Positions 1 through 11,000 of a stretch of 64,000 nt of DNA are shown here, one piece after another. This DNA comes from Mycolicibacterium tusciae JS617 (GTDB taxonomy: Bacteria; Actinomycetota; Actinomycetes; Mycobacteriales; Mycobacteriaceae). Within the stretch, counting starts at the first letter, position 1. Each line of letters begins with the position of its first letter. The position numbers and the translations under genes were made by a program. Location: contig NZ_KI912270.1 in NCBI RefSeq assembly GCF_000243415.2, forward strand, positions 868,001 to 932,000, written 5' to 3'. A model generated the notes under the pieces. That model was given only the letters and a program-made list of their open reading frames with translations. It was not told the DNA's origin and did not search any database.

Positions 1-1065
1 GAACCGCGGGAACTGGAACAGATACGGCGGCACGACGATGATCTGGCTCATCGAGAGGTTCCAGCCGTAGAAGCCCATCATCCTGTTGATCCACCGCTTG
101 TAGTTGGCGACGATGGGCGCGAAGAGTTTGCGTAGCCCGGTCCGCTCGGCGATTTCGCCGCGATAGAACGCGACGGCCTCAGACGCGTCGCGCAGCCGCA
201 CCAGCGCATACCGGAAGGCCGCGTTGAACTTCTCGTTCCGAAACGACAACCAGATGATCGGCCGGCCAACCCAGAACGCGATGACCGAGGCGAAAAGCAC
301 GTAGGTCAGCAAGATCCAGAACATGGCCTTGGGGAGTTCGTAGTTCACGATCGGCAGCGTGAGGGTGCCGGAAAGGTTCCACAGAATCGCGGTGAACGAA
401 ATCATCGAGGCGATGGCGTCGACCGAGCCGAACAGCAGCGTCGACGTCGAAGTGTTTCCCGGTGTGTTCGGAAGACCGCCCACGCCGGCGGTGAAGATGT
501 CGATGTCGTACTGAATTCGCTGGTCGGGGTTGTCGATCGTGTCATCGATGAAGCGACCGCGGTAGTACGCCTTTCCGTCGAGCCAGTCGCCGGTCAGCCG
601 ATCGGTCAGCCACGCGCGCCACGCCAGCATGAAGCGCTGGGTGACGAACAGATCGAACATGATCCGTGCGACGTGCAGGATGGCCAGCGCCGAGAACACA
701 AACATCGACATGTAGAAGCCGTCGCGTCCGGAGTCCTTTATCGCGTCATCGCCAGCGGCGACGCCTGACGCCACGACCTGGAAGCTGGTCATCATGTCGC
801 TGCCCTGGAACGTGAAGAGCACCGAAAGCCGGACGCCGGCCACCACCGACAGCAGGATCACCGAGAGCCACAGCCACACCTTGACGCTCTCGGGGCCTTT
901 GAAGTAGTCGCCGGTGATGCGCCAGAACTGCCTGCCCCAGACCGTGTACCTGGCGATGAGGACACAGATCAGCAGCGTGGCGACCGCGGCGATCAACCAT
1001 GCCTGGCCGATCCACTTCAGCGATATCAGCAGCTCATGGCCCCAGTCCAGCGTCGGGGCAAACAT
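1..1065 (-). CDS. bacA: SbmA/BacA-like ABC transporter, N-terminal part (cut by window edge)
   Basis: Membrane domain of an ABC transporter of the SbmA/BacA family, which in mycobacteria (Rv1819c) imports vitamin B12 and hydrophilic compounds such as bleomycin. The 355 visible codons start at ATG 1065 after a GGAAGAGG ribosome site and run off the left edge, so the C-terminal ATPase is not seen. Several long hydrophobic segments alternate with the family's conserved stretches, for example [20 protein letters not shown] and [11 protein letters not shown]. The family call rests on this sequence and on the position beside ilvG, as in M. tuberculosis. Substrate is inferred from the family only. 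Confidence 0.88.
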   Translation of the reverse strand, partial: MFAPTLDWGHELLISLKWIGQAWLIAAVATLLICVLIARYTVWGRQFWRITGDYFKGPESVKVWLWLSVILLSVVAGVRLSVLFTFQGSDMMTSFQVVASGVAAGDDAIKDSGRDGFYMSMFVFSALAILHVARIMFDLFVTQRFMLAWRAWLTDRLTGDWLDGKAYYRGRFIDDTIDNPDQRIQYDIDIFTAGVGGLPNTPGNTSTSTLLFGSVDAIASMISFTAILWNLSGTLTLPIVNYELPKAMFWILLTYVLFASVIAFWVGRPIIWLSFRNEKFNAAFRYALVRLRDASEAVAFYRGEIAERTGLRKLFAPIVANYKRWINRMMGFYGWNLSMSQIIVVPPYLFQFPRF

Positions 1066-1198
1066 TCCCTCTTCCACTGTGGCAAGGTACCTCCCCGGCC
1101 CGTTACCGGCTTGCCGGTGGTCTCAACTCCCGTGGCGAGTCGGTCGAGCAGCCACTCTCGGTCGCCGGCGGACTCAGTCGTCGGGGAGTTCGACGCGG

Positions 1199-2800
1199 CT
1201 AGCCGAACGTCGCCCGCAGGTGCGCTGCCAAGCCGTCGATGTCAGCGTGTTCGCCGGCGAATCCGACGTAGCCGTCGGGCCTGACGACGAAGCTGGAATG
1301 CCCCCTGGATTGACCCGTCAAGTACGCGGTGGCGAACTTCGAGTCCGTGTCATGTATCAACGGCAGCACCGTGTTCGCGACGTCGGCGCCCGGCGCGGCG
1401 ATCAGATACCCGTTCAGCTGACTGCCGGCGATTTCCGCCGCAGCATCGGCGGCCCGTTCGAAATGTTCGACGTCAGCAGGCCCTGCGGTGTCGTCCGCAT
1501 ACAGGAGCAGGGTGTGCCCGGGTCCAAACAGCGTGAACAGCCGAAGGGGTCCGGTGACCGCGTCGCGGGTAAGGCCGGTGGCATCCGGTGCGCGCCCGCC
1601 CGCGTGCAGCGCCACGATGGGGCTGTCGGCGTAGTTGATCAGCAACTGGGCTTCGCGACGGATGACGTAGTCGGCATCGGTGGAATCGGCGCCGATGCCC
1701 TCACGGGCACTGCGCACCGTCCGGCCGACGACCTCTTCGCCGACGGGTCGCCGTTCGGCGTCGTAACTGTCGAGCAGGCCGGGCGCCGCGCGTCCGGACA
1801 CCGCGAGCGCGAGTTTCCAGGCCAGGTTGTGCGCGTCCTGGATTCCGGTGTTCATGCCTTGGGCGCCCGTGGGCGGGTGGATGTGTGCGGCATCGCCTGC
1901 GACGAACACCCGGCCCCGGCCATAGGCGTCGACGATGCGGTGGCTGATCCGAAAGACCGAGGACCACCGCAGGTTTCGCGCCGTCGCCGGCTCGGGCGAC
2001 AGTCGGTCCAGCACCGCCTGAATGTGGTGCAGTTCGGGACTGCGGTCACCCTCGAACCCGTGCGCGATCCCCTTCGACGGGGCGGCGGAGAGTTCGTCGG
2101 GAACGAGCATTGACATCCGGTACCTACCCTGTCCGGGCAGCGGAATGCAGACCAGCAGGTCGTCGGTCGCGCCGTCGGTCTGATGCATCGCACGGATGGC
2201 ATATCCACGCGGCATGGACCAGTCCACCTCGACGTCGCCGAGCATGTACTGCTCCTCGAACGCCGCGCCCTCGAAGGTCAGGCCGAGTCCCTTGCGCACG
2301 GCGCTGTGGGCACCGTCGGCCCCGATGAGGTAACCGGCCGCCACGGTCTGCTCACCGCCGTCACCGGCCAGGGTGGCGCGCACGCCGTCGGCGTCCTGTT
2401 CGAACCCGCCGAGCCGCAGGCCGCGCTCGACCTCTACGCCGCGCAGCGCCAATTCCTCGCGCAGGATCCGCTCGGTGGCGTACTGGGGGACTGCGGTGAA
2501 GCCGAACGGTACGTCGCCGGGTACGGCCCAATCGAACTGGGCGACCCGCTCACCGTTGACGTAGACGATCTGCCCACGCATCTCGATAGCCGCGTCCAGG
2601 ATGCGCCCCAGCAGGCCCATGGATTCGAATACTTCGAGCGTACGTGGTTGCACACCAACGGCTTTAGCGTACTGAGGTGGGTCCAGGAGTGGATCGACGA
2701 TGCGGCAGTCGACGCCGCGACGGGTCAACTCGATGGCTGCGGTGAGGCCGATGGGGCCGGCGCCGGCAATGAGTACTTGCGTTTGCGAGGAGTGCGGCAC
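1199..2800 (-). CDS. FAD-dependent aromatic-type monooxygenase (PheA/TfdB family)
   Basis: Flavoprotein hydroxylase of the class that uses NAD(P)H and O2 to hydroxylate aromatic or polycyclic substrates. The N-terminus has the FAD dinucleotide motif ([14 protein letters not shown]). The middle has the DG motif [10 protein letters not shown] and then the GD motif [20 protein letters not shown], and the C-terminal ~130 residues look like the thioredoxin-like tail of phenol hydroxylases. GTG 2800 is chosen (533 aa), since a longer reading would run into the divergent ilvG. Only 20 bp separate the two start codons. I recall no equivalent between bacA and ilvG in M. tuberculosis. Substrate unknown. 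Confidence 0.88.
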   Translation of the reverse strand: MPHSSQTQVLIAGAGPIGLTAAIELTRRGVDCRIVDPLLDPPQYAKAVGVQPRTLEVFESMGLLGRILDAAIEMRGQIVYVNGERVAQFDWAVPGDVPFGFTAVPQYATERILREELALRGVEVERGLRLGGFEQDADGVRATLAGDGGEQTVAAGYLIGADGAHSAVRKGLGLTFEGAAFEEQYMLGDVEVDWSMPRGYAIRAMHQTDGATDDLLVCIPLPGQGRYRMSMLVPDELSAAPSKGIAHGFEGDRSPELHHIQAVLDRLSPEPATARNLRWSSVFRISHRIVDAYGRGRVFVAGDAAHIHPPTGAQGMNTGIQDAHNLAWKLALAVSGRAAPGLLDSYDAERRPVGEEVVGRTVRSAREGIGADSTDADYVIRREAQLLINYADSPIVALHAGGRAPDATGLTRDAVTGPLRLFTLFGPGHTLLLYADDTAGPADVEHFERAADAAAEIAGSQLNGYLIAAPGADVANTVLPLIHDTDSKFATAYLTGQSRGHSSFVVRPDGYVGFAGEHADIDGLAAHLRATFG

Positions 2801-2808
2801 GCGGTGAT

Positions 2809-2814
2809 TATGCT
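2809..2814 (+). promoter_or_regulatory. -10 element of a probable leaderless ilvG promoter
   Basis: TATGCT lies 6 nt before the ilvG ATG, so a transcript starting 7 nt downstream would begin at the start codon. No Shine-Dalgarno sequence precedes the ATG, which fits leaderless initiation, common in mycobacteria. A TTGCGA at 2783-2788 is a poor -35 because its spacer is 20 nt. Confidence 0.45.
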
Positions 2815-2820
2815 GCCCAC

Positions 2821-4479
2821 ATGAGCAACGACGCTCCACCTTCGGCGGATTCGACGGTCAACGCCGGGCACGTGATCGCCCGGCGACTGCGCGCCAGCGG
2901 AATCGACACGATATTCACCCTGTCCGGTGGCCACTTGTTTTCGATATACGACGGCTGTCAGGCAGAAAATATCCGGCTGATCGACACCAGACATGAGCAG
3001 ACCGCCGCGTTCGCGGCCGAGGGCTGGTCGAAGGTGACCCGCGTGCCGGGCGTCGCGGCGCTGACCGCCGGGCCCGGCGTCACCAACGGGATGAGCGCCA
3101 TGGCTGCCGCTCAGCAGAACCAATCGCCTCTGGTGGTACTCGGCGGCCGGGCGCCCGCGGCGCGCTGGGGTCAAGGTTCGCTGCAGGAGATCGACCACGT
3201 TCCGTTCGTCGCACCGTTGACCCGGTTCGCCGCGACTGCGCAGTCACCGGACGCGGTCGGCCCGCTGATCGACGATGCGCTGCGCGCCGCGGCAGGTTTC
3301 GACGGGCAGCCGACGGGAGTATCGTTCGTCGACTTCCCGATGGATCACGTGTTCGGTGCGGCCCATGACAGCGGCGGACCCGGTGCGCTGGCAGCTCCGT
3401 CCGCGGTTGTTCAGCCGGACGGCAACGCCGTCGACGAGGCGGTCCGACTGCTCACCAACGCCCGCCGGCCTGTCATCATGGCGGGCACCAATGTGTGGTG
3501 GGGACACGCCGAGACCGCGCTGCTGCGGCTGGCGGAGATGCTGCGCATCCCGGTGCTGATGAACGGCATGGCGCGGGGAACCGTGCCGGCCGACCACGAC
3601 CTTGCGTTCTCACGCGCGCGTTCGAAAGCCTTGCGGGAGGCCGACGTCGCCGTGGTGATCGGTGTGCCCATGGACTTCCGGCTCGGTTTCGGTGGCGTGT
3701 TCGGAACGGAAACCAAGCTCGTAGTCGCAGACCGGGTCGAACCCGAGCGGCAGCATCCTCGCGAGGTCGCCGCTGGACTGTACGGAGACCTGACGACCTC
3801 GCTGTCGGCACTATCGGGGGCGGCGCCGACCGATCACGAAGCCTGGATCGCCGACCTGCGCACCCTGGAAACCACCTCGCGGGCCGGTGAGACTGCCGAG
3901 TTGGCCGACGACCGCACCCCGCTGCACCCGATGCGGGTGTACGCGGAGGTGAGCGCGCTGCTGGACCGTGACGCGATCGTCGTGATCGACGCGGGCGACT
4001 TCGGCTCGTACGCCGGCCGGGTCATCGACAGCTATGTGCCGGGCGCATGGCTGGACAGCGGCCCGTTCGGTTGTCTGGGTTCCGGGCCCGGTTACGCGCT
4101 CGCCGCCAAGTTGGCCCGGCCCGACCGGCAGGTCGTGCTTTTGCAGGGCGACGGCGCATTCGGGTTCTCCGGCATGGAGTGGGACACGTTGGTGCGTCAT
4201 GGAGTTCACGTGGTGTCCGTGATCGGCAACAACGGAATCTGGGGTCTGGAGAAACACCCGATGGAGATGCTCTATGGCTATTCGGTGGTCGCCGAGCTGC
4301 GGCCCGGCACCCGCTACGACGAAGTCGTCACCGCTTTGGGCGGGCACGGTGAATTGGTGGCAACGCCGGCTGACCTGCGGCCCGCGCTCGATCGCGCGTT
4401 CTCTGCCGGGTTGCCCGCTGTCGTCAACACACTGACCGATCCGACAGTGGCATACCCGCGTCGCTCTAATCTCGGCTGA
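2821..4479 (+). CDS. ilvG: Acetolactate-synthase-like ThDP-dependent enzyme IlvG
   Basis: Thiamin-diphosphate enzyme of the acetohydroxyacid synthase superfamily, equivalent by sequence and position to Rv1820 (552 aa). The N-terminal PYR domain carries the activating glutamate (E59 in [14 protein letters not shown]). The C-terminal PP domain has the Mg/ThDP motif beginning [13 protein letters not shown] near residue 443 and ending with the NN of VIGNNG. Family members join two pyruvates or a 2-oxoacid pair. Whether this one makes acetolactate or acts on another acyl donor (oxalyl-CoA decarboxylase-like relatives exist) cannot be read from sequence. No regulatory small subunit is adjacent. It is divergent from the FAD monooxygenase with a 20-bp gap. 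Confidence 0.92.
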   Translation: MSNDAPPSADSTVNAGHVIARRLRASGIDTIFTLSGGHLFSIYDGCQAENIRLIDTRHEQTAAFAAEGWSKVTRVPGVAALTAGPGVTNGMSAMAAAQQNQSPLVVLGGRAPAARWGQGSLQEIDHVPFVAPLTRFAATAQSPDAVGPLIDDALRAAAGFDGQPTGVSFVDFPMDHVFGAAHDSGGPGALAAPSAVVQPDGNAVDEAVRLLTNARRPVIMAGTNVWWGHAETALLRLAEMLRIPVLMNGMARGTVPADHDLAFSRARSKALREADVAVVIGVPMDFRLGFGGVFGTETKLVVADRVEPERQHPREVAAGLYGDLTTSLSALSGAAPTDHEAWIADLRTLETTSRAGETAELADDRTPLHPMRVYAEVSALLDRDAIVVIDAGDFGSYAGRVIDSYVPGAWLDSGPFGCLGSGPGYALAAKLARPDRQVVLLQGDGAFGFSGMEWDTLVRHGVHVVSVIGNNGIWGLEKHPMEMLYGYSVVAELRPGTRYDEVVTALGGHGELVATPADLRPALDRAFSAGLPAVVNTLTDPTVAYPRRSNLG

Positions 4480-4567
4480 GTCTCGCCGGCCTTGCGTCGA
4501 ACGTGCGAGTCCGCGGCCGACACGTCGACGAAATGTCGAAGTTCGTGAACGCTCGCAAGGAAATTCG

Positions 4568-4603
4568 ATGGACGGCGTCGACCACGGCAGTCACCCTTGG
4601 TGA
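4568..4603 (+). CDS. Candidate 11-codon leader peptide before the GNAT gene
   Basis: ATG 4568 follows a good ribosome site (AAGGAAA) and encodes MDGVDHGSHPW. Its TGA (4601-4603) is followed without a gap by the GTG start of the next gene, a layout suited to re-initiation. It may be a chance ORF. The following gene has no convincing Shine-Dalgarno of its own, which is the main argument for coupling. Confidence 0.25.
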   Translation: MDGVDHGSHPW

Positions 4604-5443
4604 GTGGTTGATGTACGCCTACACCAGTCTGTCGAGGAGTTCCGCACCATCGCCGAGCCCCTGTATCGGCGCGACCCTGTCATGCACACAATTGAGCTGA
4701 CGCTGCTCGACGGTGGCGACTTTCCTGACGACTCCTTCTTTCTCACCGTGTGGGAAGGCAAGACGCCGCTCGGTGCGGCGATCCAGACTCCGCCATATCC
4801 CTTGGTGTGCACCGGAATTCCGGCGGCGACGGTCGAGTCTGTCGTCGAAGTGATAGCCGGAGCACGTCGGGGTCTCGACGGAGTGCGCGGAGTGCGGGAC
4901 ACCGCGTTCAGGTTCGCGGACGCCTGGCATACGGTCACCGGACTGAGCGGCCGCGTATCGGTCGAGGAGCGCCTCTACCGACTGGGTGCCTTGGAAACCC
5001 CGGATACCGTGGCAGGCGCGTCTCGGCTTGCGACCGACGACGACGGCGGACTGCTGGTGGAGTGGGTCGAGCTTTTCTTTGGTGAGACGTTTGGACATCG
5101 ACGCGATGATGCCGCCGGGGTGGCGTTCGTCGATGCTGCAAAGAACAAGCGCGACCGGTTTGTGCTGTGGGAAGCCGGCGGTGATCCCGTGAGCATGGCG
5201 ATGCTGCGCGCTCCCGCGGCAGCCGTGTCACGGATCGGGCCCGTCTTCACGCCTCGAGATCGCCGAGGCAATGGGTACGGCTCTGCCGTCACCGCAGCGG
5301 CCGCGAAATTGGCTATCCGCCTCGGGGTCACCGACGTCGTGCTGTTCGCGGATCTGGCGAACCCAACCTCCAATGGCATCTACCAGAACATCGGCTTCGA
5401 TGCGGTGGCCGATTCGGTCCGCATCGAATTTCGTGAAGGCTGA
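4604..5443 (+). CDS. GNAT-family N-acetyltransferase
   Basis: Predicted acetyl-CoA-dependent N-acyltransferase of 279 aa. The acetyl-CoA pyrophosphate-binding motif A is visible near residues 215-240 ([20 protein letters not shown]), followed by a typical motif B ([17 protein letters not shown]). The N-terminal half is a divergent GNAT-like extension without clear motifs. GTG 4604 is the only plausible start, because an in-frame TGA lies directly upstream and the next Met is at residue 27. It sits between ilvG and secA2, an insertion relative to the M. tuberculosis order, and ends 5 nt before secA2. Substrate unknown. Confidence 0.85.
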   Translation: MVDVRLHQSVEEFRTIAEPLYRRDPVMHTIELTLLDGGDFPDDSFFLTVWEGKTPLGAAIQTPPYPLVCTGIPAATVESVVEVIAGARRGLDGVRGVRDTAFRFADAWHTVTGLSGRVSVEERLYRLGALETPDTVAGASRLATDDDGGLLVEWVELFFGETFGHRRDDAAGVAFVDAAKNKRDRFVLWEAGGDPVSMAMLRAPAAAVSRIGPVFTPRDRRGNGYGSAVTAAAAKLAIRLGVTDVVLFADLANPTSNGIYQNIGFDAVADSVRIEFREG

Positions 5444-5448
5444 CTGAC

Positions 5449-7809
5449 ATGTGGGCTCACGCCAAAATGTGGGCCGCGTACCGTAAAGCTGTGGCGAAGA
5501 CCAAAACCCGCACCTCAGGTCGTGTCAGCAATCGGTTCTGGCGGATGCTCGGCGCGAGCACAGACAGGGATCAGGCCTCGTCAATGGCCCAGGTCGACGA
5601 TTCGGCAGAGTTCGACGCGAAGGCCGCCGATCTCGACGACGAGCAACTACTCAAGGCCGCCAAGCTGCTGAACCTGGACGACCTCGCCGATTCCGCTGAC
5701 ATCCCGCAGTTCCTGTCGATCGCGCGCGAGGCGTCCACCCGGGCGACCGCGCTGCGACCGTTCGACGTGCAGCTGCAGGCGGCCCTGCGGATGCTCGCCG
5801 GCGACGTCGTCGAGATGGCCACCGGTGAGGGCAAGACCCTCTCTGGTGCGATCGCCGCGGCGGGCTATGCGATCGGCGGCCGCCGCGTGCACGTCATCAC
5901 CATCAACGACTACCTGGCACGACGCGACGCTGAATGGATGGGGCCGCTGTTGAAGGCCCTTGGCCTGACGGTCGGCTGGGTCACCGCCGACTCGACAGCC
6001 GAGGAGCGGCGCGAGGCGTACAAGTGCGATGTCACGTATGGCTCGGTCAACGAAATCGGCTTCGACGTCCTGCGCGACCAGCTGGTCACCGACGTGGCTG
6101 ATCTGGTGTCCCCGAACCCCGACGTGGCCGTGATCGACGAGGCTGACTCGGTGCTTGTCGACGAGGCGCTGGTGCCGCTGGTGTTGGCCGGCACCACACA
6201 CCGGGAGATGCCGAAGGTCGAATTGATTCGGATGGTCGGCGAGCTGATCGAGGACCAGGACTACGAGACCGATTCCGACAGCCGCAACGTGCACCTCACC
6301 GAGACCGGCGCCCGGAAGCTGGAGGCCAAGCTCGGTGGCATCAATCTGTACTCCGAGGAACACGTCGGCTCGACCCTGACGGAGGTCAACGTCGCCCTGC
6401 ATGCCCACGTGCTACTGCAACGCGACGTGCACTACATCGTTCGTGACGATGCGGTGCATCTCATCAACTCCTCCCGTGGCCGCATCGCGCAGTTGCAGCG
6501 GTGGCCCGACGGCCTTCAAGCCGCGGTGGAAGCCAAGGAGGGCATTGAGACGACCGAAACCGGCGAGGTGCTCGACACGATCACTGTGCAGGGCCTGATC
6601 AACCGCTACCCGACGGTGTGCGGAATGACCGGCACCGCTTTGGCCGCGGGCGAGCAGCTGCGCCAGTTCTACAAACTCGGGGTATCCCCAATCCCGCCGA
6701 ATACTCCCAACATTCGCGAGGACGAAGAGGACCGGGTCTACGTCACCGCGGCCGCCAAGAACGACGCGATCGTCGAGCACATCGTCAAGGTGCACGAAAC
6801 CCGTCAGCCGGTGCTGGTGGGCACCCGCGACGTCGCCGAGTCCGAGGACCTGCACGAGCGGCTGGTCAAGGCAGGGGTCCCGGCGGTCGTGCTGAATGCG
6901 AAGAACGACGCGGAGGAAGCCGCCGTCATCGCCGAGGCGGGCGCGCTCGGGGTGGTGACGGTGTCGACGCAGATGGCCGGCCGCGGCACCGACATCCGGC
7001 TCGGCGGGTCCGATGAAGCCGACCACGATAAGGTCGCCGAACTCGGCGGCCTGCACGTGATCGGCACCGGACGCCACAAGACCGAGCGGCTGGACAATCA
7101 GCTGCGTGGCCGTGCCGGACGCCAGGGCGATCCGGGATCTTCGGTGTTCTTCTCCAGCTGGGAAGACGACCTCGTCACCGCTCACCTCGACGCGAGCAAG
7201 CTGCCGATGCAGACCGACGAGGACGGTCGCATCGTCAATCCCCGTGCGGCGAGCCAGCTCGACCATGCGCAACGCATCGCCGAGGGGCTCCTGCTGGAAG
7301 TGCACGCCCAGACGTGGCGCTACAACCAGCTGATCGCCCAGCAGCGCGCCATCCTGGTGGAGCGCCGCGACACGCTGCTGCGTACTCCGACCGCACGCGA
7401 GGAGCTGCGAGAGCTATCGCCGGACCGGTACGAAGCGCTGGTTGACGACATTGGCGAGGAGAAGCTGGAGAAAATCTGCCGGCTGATCATGCTGTATCAC
7501 CTCGACCGCGGCTGGGCCGACCACTTGGCATTCCTGGCCGACATCCGCGAGAGCATCCACCTGCGGGCGCTTGGTCGACAGAATCCGCTGGACGAATTCC
7601 ACCGGATGGCCGTCGATGCGTTCGGTTCGCTGGCCGCCGACGCGATCGAGGCCGCACAGCAGACCTTCGACACCGCCGCGTCCATCGAGGACGAGCCGGG
7701 TATCGACCTGTCGAAGCTCGCGCGACCGACCTCGACGTGGACGTACATGGTGCACGACAACCCACTCTCCGATGACTCGGCGCTGAATCTGCCCGGGGTA
7801 TTCCGCTAG
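5449..7809 (+). CDS. secA2: Accessory Sec translocase ATPase SecA2
   Basis: ATPase of the accessory protein-export pathway that works with SecYEG on a subset of exported proteins. At 786 aa it is shorter than housekeeping SecA. Walker A is GEGKT at residues 126-130 and Walker B/DEAD is DEAD at 230-233. Helicase motifs [13 protein letters not shown] and [14 protein letters not shown] (shown here in family form) lie near residues 505-565. ATG 5449 follows a GAAGG ribosome site. GTG 5491 would remove 14 residues and start at [20 protein letters not shown], which is where similarity to other mycobacterial SecA2 proteins seems to begin, so the exact start is open. The C-terminal Zn-binding tail of SecA1 is absent, as expected. 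Confidence 0.95.
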   Translation: MWAHAKMWAAYRKAVAKTKTRTSGRVSNRFWRMLGASTDRDQASSMAQVDDSAEFDAKAADLDDEQLLKAAKLLNLDDLADSADIPQFLSIAREASTRATALRPFDVQLQAALRMLAGDVVEMATGEGKTLSGAIAAAGYAIGGRRVHVITINDYLARRDAEWMGPLLKALGLTVGWVTADSTAEERREAYKCDVTYGSVNEIGFDVLRDQLVTDVADLVSPNPDVAVIDEADSVLVDEALVPLVLAGTTHREMPKVELIRMVGELIEDQDYETDSDSRNVHLTETGARKLEAKLGGINLYSEEHVGSTLTEVNVALHAHVLLQRDVHYIVRDDAVHLINSSRGRIAQLQRWPDGLQAAVEAKEGIETTETGEVLDTITVQGLINRYPTVCGMTGTALAAGEQLRQFYKLGVSPIPPNTPNIREDEEDRVYVTAAAKNDAIVEHIVKVHETRQPVLVGTRDVAESEDLHERLVKAGVPAVVLNAKNDAEEAAVIAEAGALGVVTVSTQMAGRGTDIRLGGSDEADHDKVAELGGLHVIGTGRHKTERLDNQLRGRAGRQGDPGSSVFFSSWEDDLVTAHLDASKLPMQTDEDGRIVNPRAASQLDHAQRIAEGLLLEVHAQTWRYNQLIAQQRAILVERRDTLLRTPTAREELRELSPDRYEALVDDIGEEKLEKICRLIMLYHLDRGWADHLAFLADIRESIHLRALGRQNPLDEFHRMAVDAFGSLAADAIEAAQQTFDTAASIEDEPGIDLSKLARPTSTWTYMVHDNPLSDDSALNLPGVFR

Positions 7810-7818
7810 GTTCTAGCC

Positions 7819-8463
7819 ATGACGGAGCCGCCCAGCCGGCGACCTCAGACAGAGGGGGCCGGGTCCGCAGCGCGCGACCGGGTGCTCACGGTGCCCAATG
7901 TGCTCAGCGCGCTGCGCCTGGTGCTGGTGCCGGTCTTCCTTTGGCTGCTGCTGGTGGTGCACGAAAACGCATGGGCCGTCGCGGTGCTCATGTTCAGCGG
8001 ATTCTCGGATTGGGCCGACGGCAAGATCGCACGCCTGGTCGACAACCAATCGTCCAGACTCGGAGAGCTGCTGGATCCGGCCGTCGACCGCATCTACATG
8101 GTCGCCATCCCCATCGCCATGGCGATCCACGGGTCGGTGCCATGGTGGATCGTGCTGATCCTGCTTGGACGCGATGTCGTGCTGGCCGCCACGCTGCCCC
8201 TGTTGCGCAGCCGGGGATTGACCGCGCTGCCCGTCACCTATATCGGTAAGGCAGCGACCTTCGCGCTGATGTCCGGGCTCCCGCTGATCTTGCTCGGTCA
8301 GTGGGATGCGTTGTGGAGCCGGGTGATTCTCGCGTGCGGGTGGGCGTTCCTGATCTGGGGCCTGGCGATGTACCTGTGGTCGGGCGTGTTGTATCTGATT
8401 CAGGTTTCGATGGTGATGCGCCGCATGCCCAAAGTGGGGCGCCCCGGCCACCCGAGACGATGA
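7819..8463 (+). CDS. pgsA2: CDP-alcohol phosphatidyltransferase PgsA2
   Basis: Integral membrane enzyme that transfers a phosphatidyl group from CDP-diacylglycerol to an alcohol, likely glycerol-3-phosphate or a similar acceptor, in phospholipid synthesis. The family signature is complete: D64-x2-D67-G68-x2-A71-R72-x9-G82-x3-D86-x3-D90, followed by several hydrophobic helices. The protein is 214 aa and starts at ATG 7819, 9 nt after the secA2 stop. Its TGA overlaps the next ATG by 4 nt (ATGA), so translation is probably coupled to the DUF881 gene. Position and length match Rv1822. The acceptor substrate is not proven by sequence. Confidence 0.92.
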   Translation: MTEPPSRRPQTEGAGSAARDRVLTVPNVLSALRLVLVPVFLWLLLVVHENAWAVAVLMFSGFSDWADGKIARLVDNQSSRLGELLDPAVDRIYMVAIPIAMAIHGSVPWWIVLILLGRDVVLAATLPLLRSRGLTALPVTYIGKAATFALMSGLPLILLGQWDALWSRVILACGWAFLIWGLAMYLWSGVLYLIQVSMVMRRMPKVGRPGHPRR

Positions 8464-9362
8464 TGACCAACCTCGGCGGCTATGACCCGGAAGCCGGACG
8501 CAGCGCCCATGCGGCGGACAGACCGACGCTCATCCCGCTGCCGTCGCTGTTGCGGTCCCTGTTGTCGGACCACCTGGATCCTGGCTACCAGGCGGCGGCC
8601 GACGCCAAACAGCAGGGCAAAGAGCGGAAGCGGTGGCAGTCGTGGGCGTGGCAGATCGCGGGTGCGTTCCTGATCGCGTCGGTGTTCGTCGTTGCGGTCG
8701 CCCAGGCCCGGTCGACCGCGCCCGGCGTGCGCGAGACGCAACATGTGCTTTCCGGCAGTGTGCGCTCCGCTGAAGCCACAGTGGCTGACGCTTCCAGCCG
8801 ACGTAATGAGCTGGCGGCCCAGGTTGATTCCGAGCAGCGCCGACGACTGGAGGGTGACGCGCGCGGCCAAGTGCTTCTCGGCCAACTCGACGGGTCGAAC
8901 CTCGCCGCGGCGGCCACCGGAGTGATCGGGCCGGGTCTGGAGATCACCGTGACGGATCCGGGAATGTCCGCGGATCTCAGCGACGTGTCCAAGGAACGCA
9001 TTCCCGGTAGCCAGCAGGTGATTCTGGACCGCGACCTACAGCAGGTGGTCAACTCGCTATGGGTCAGCGGCGCGGAGGCGATCTCGGTGGGCGGCGTCCG
9101 CATCGGACCGAACGTGACGATCCGGCAGGCGGGTGGGAGCATCCTGGTCGACAATCAACCGATCAGCAGTCCCTACGTCATTCTCGCGATCGGACCACCG
9201 CACGCGGTGCAGGAGGTCTTCGAGCGCAGTCCCGGTCTGCACCGTCTTCGTCTGCTGGAAGCCTCGTACGGTGTGGGAGTTACGGTGAGCACCTCCGACG
9301 CGCTCACCTTGCCGGCGAGTCCGATTCGGGATGTCAACTTCGCCAAGGAGATTGGGCAGTGA
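8460..9362 (+). CDS. DUF881 membrane-anchored protein (Rv1823-like)
   Basis: Conserved actinobacterial protein of unknown biochemical role (300 aa). A cytoplasmic N-terminus of about 60 residues is followed by one transmembrane helix ([20 protein letters not shown]), a short coiled-coil-like stretch ([20 protein letters not shown]) and an extracytoplasmic DUF881 domain. The chosen ATG 8460 overlaps the pgsA2 stop; ATG 8463 is equally possible. An ORF open further upstream in this frame lies inside pgsA2 and is not expected to be used. It forms a unit with the DUF1290 and second DUF881 genes downstream. Some firmicute and actinobacterial relatives sit near division genes, but no function is claimed. 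Confidence 0.9.
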   Translation: MMTNLGGYDPEAGRSAHAADRPTLIPLPSLLRSLLSDHLDPGYQAAADAKQQGKERKRWQSWAWQIAGAFLIASVFVVAVAQARSTAPGVRETQHVLSGSVRSAEATVADASSRRNELAAQVDSEQRRRLEGDARGQVLLGQLDGSNLAAAATGVIGPGLEITVTDPGMSADLSDVSKERIPGSQQVILDRDLQQVVNSLWVSGAEAISVGGVRIGPNVTIRQAGGSILVDNQPISSPYVILAIGPPHAVQEVFERSPGLHRLRLLEASYGVGVTVSTSDALTLPASPIRDVNFAKEIGQ

Positions 9363-9383
9363 CAACAAGATGAATCCGCACAC

Positions 9384-9716
9384 ATGATCGGAATCGCCGC
9401 GCTCGTCATCGGGATCGTGCTGGGGCTGGTGTTCCACCCGGACGTGCCCGAGTTCGTTCAGCCGTACCTGCCGATCGCCGTCGTCGCCGCACTCGACGCC
9501 GTATTCGGTGGTCTGAGGGCTTATCTGGAGCGCATCTTCGACTCGAAGGTGTTCGTGGTGTCCTTTGTGTTCAACGTGTTGGTCGCTGCGCTCATCGTCT
9601 ACGTCGGCGACCAACTCGGCGTCGGCACGCAGTTGTCCACCGCGATAATCGTGGTGCTCGGCATCCGGATATTCGGAAACGCAGCCGCCTTGCGGCGCAG
9701 ACTGTTCGGCGCATGA
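9384..9716 (+). CDS. DUF1290 small basic membrane protein (Rv1824-like)
   Basis: Short (110 aa) membrane protein of the DUF1290 or small-basic-protein family. It has three to four hydrophobic segments (IGIAALVIGIVLGLVF, YLPIAVVAALDAVFGGL, VFVVSFVFNVLVAALIVYVG, STAIIVVLGIRIF) and a basic C-terminus. It is always found between two DUF881 genes in mycobacteria, suggesting the three products act together in the membrane. There is no strong ribosome site before ATG 9384. Function unknown. Confidence 0.9.
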   Translation: MIGIAALVIGIVLGLVFHPDVPEFVQPYLPIAVVAALDAVFGGLRAYLERIFDSKVFVVSFVFNVLVAALIVYVGDQLGVGTQLSTAIIVVLGIRIFGNAAALRRRLFGA

Positions 9717-9738
9717 GTGCGAGTCGGGGCATCGTCTG

Positions 9739-10560
9739 ATGAGTGACGAGTCGCCGCAGCACCCGGCCGAGGCTGATCGGCACGGCCGCCACGAACTGCC
9801 GCCGGATGCGCCGCCGCCCGAGATCGGCGAGGTGCATGGCGGCGGCGTCGCCGGCGTCACGCGGCGCGGCAGGTCGCAGATAGTGTTCGGCGCTCTCGCG
9901 GTGCTGCTGTGCGTGCTGTTGGGCCTGGCGATCATCACCCAGGTTCGGCAGACCGAATCCGGCGACTCGCTCGAGACAGCCCGGCCCGCCGATCTGCTGG
10001 TCCTGCTGGACTCGCTGCAGCAACGCGAGGCGGCACTGAACACCGAAGTGGCCGACCTGCAGCGCACCCTGGGGCAACTGCAGGCCTCCGGGACCAGCGA
10101 TCAGGCGGCGATCGAGAACGCGCAGGCTCGGCTGGCCGCGTTGTCGATTCTGATCGGCACGGTGCCCGCGACCGGCCCTGGCGTGACGCTGACCATCACC
10201 GACACCACCCCCGGCGTGCCGGCCGAGACCATGCTCGACGTGATCAACGAGCTGCGCAACGCTGGTGCCGAGGCCGTAGAGATTCGCGGCGGCGGGTCGG
10301 CCGTGCGGGTGGGGCTGGACACCTGGGTCGTCGGTGCCCCCGGCGCACTGGTCGCCGACAGCGTGACACTGAACCCACCGTATTCGGTGCTGGCAATTGG
10401 GGATCCGGCGACCCTCGCCGCGGCCATGAACATTCCCGGCGGCGCAATGGACAGCGTCGAGCGCGTCGGCGGCACCATGGAAGTGCAGCAGTCGGACCGA
10501 GTGGATGTCACCGCCTTGCGGCAACCGAAACCTCGCCAATACGCTCAGCCAGTCAAGTGA
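9739..10560 (+). CDS. DUF881 membrane-anchored protein (Rv1825-like)
   Basis: Second DUF881 protein of the triad (273 aa). The N-terminal ~50 residues are hydrophilic and proline/histidine-rich, then comes one transmembrane helix (IVFGALAVLLCVLLGLAIIT), a coiled-coil-like region (LLVLLDSLQQREAALNTEV) and the extracytoplasmic DUF881 domain. It resembles the upstream DUF881 protein in plan and in motifs such as TGPGVTLTITD versus [11 protein letters not shown], so the pair looks like an old duplication. It ends 44 nt before gcvH. Biochemical function unknown. Confidence 0.9.
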   Translation: MSDESPQHPAEADRHGRHELPPDAPPPEIGEVHGGGVAGVTRRGRSQIVFGALAVLLCVLLGLAIITQVRQTESGDSLETARPADLLVLLDSLQQREAALNTEVADLQRTLGQLQASGTSDQAAIENAQARLAALSILIGTVPATGPGVTLTITDTTPGVPAETMLDVINELRNAGAEAVEIRGGGSAVRVGLDTWVVGAPGALVADSVTLNPPYSVLAIGDPATLAAAMNIPGGAMDSVERVGGTMEVQQSDRVDVTALRQPKPRQYAQPVK

Positions 10561-10604
10561 TGTGCGGGCGGCAGCAGTGAACCGCGGAACCAACTAGGAG
10601 CACC

Positions 10605-11000
10605 GTGAGCGAAATCCCAGCCCAGCTGTACTACACCGAGGAACACGAGTGGGTGCAGCGGACCGGCGACGACACCGTCCGCGTCGGAATCACCGATTAC
10701 GCGCAGTCAGCGCTGGGGGACGTGGTTTTCGTCCAGTTGCCCGACGTCGGCGCGGAGGTGGCCGCGGGCGAGTCGTTCGGCGAGGTGGAATCGACGAAGT
10801 CGGTGTCGGACCTGTACGCGCCGCTCAGCGCGAAAGTCGTTGCCGTCAATGGCGATCTGGAGGGCAACCCCCAGCTCGTCAACTCCGACCCCTACGGCGG
10901 GGGTTGGCTGGTCGATTTGCACGTGGACGGCGCCGTCCTGGAGGAAAGCTTCCGCAGGCTTCTCGATGCCGACGGCTACCGCGCCACCGTGGCCGAATGA
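10605..11000 (+). CDS. gcvH: Glycine cleavage system H protein
   Basis: Lipoyl carrier of the glycine cleavage complex, shuttling the aminomethyl group from GcvP to GcvT. The lipoylation site is K65 in GEVESTKSVSDLYAP, in a complete 131-residue H-protein fold. GTG 10605 follows AGGAG at a good distance. It lies apart from gcvP (14229) and has no glycine riboswitch of its own visible in the short gap before it, so it may be expressed with the membrane-protein triad. gcvT is not in the window. Confidence 0.97.
   Translation: MSEIPAQLYYTEEHEWVQRTGDDTVRVGITDYAQSALGDVVFVQLPDVGAEVAAGESFGEVESTKSVSDLYAPLSAKVVAVNGDLEGNPQLVNSDPYGGGWLVDLHVDGAVLEESFRRLLDADGYRATVAE

Noticed and set aside
914..2113. 399-codon open frame on the plus strand
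   Set aside because: It is antisense to bacA and the FAD monooxygenase and encodes no recognisable domain; long opposite-strand frames are common in GC-rich DNA.
9370..9387. 5-codon ORF (MNPHT) overlapping the DUF1290 start
   Set aside because: No ribosome site and very short; a chance ATG is the simpler view.
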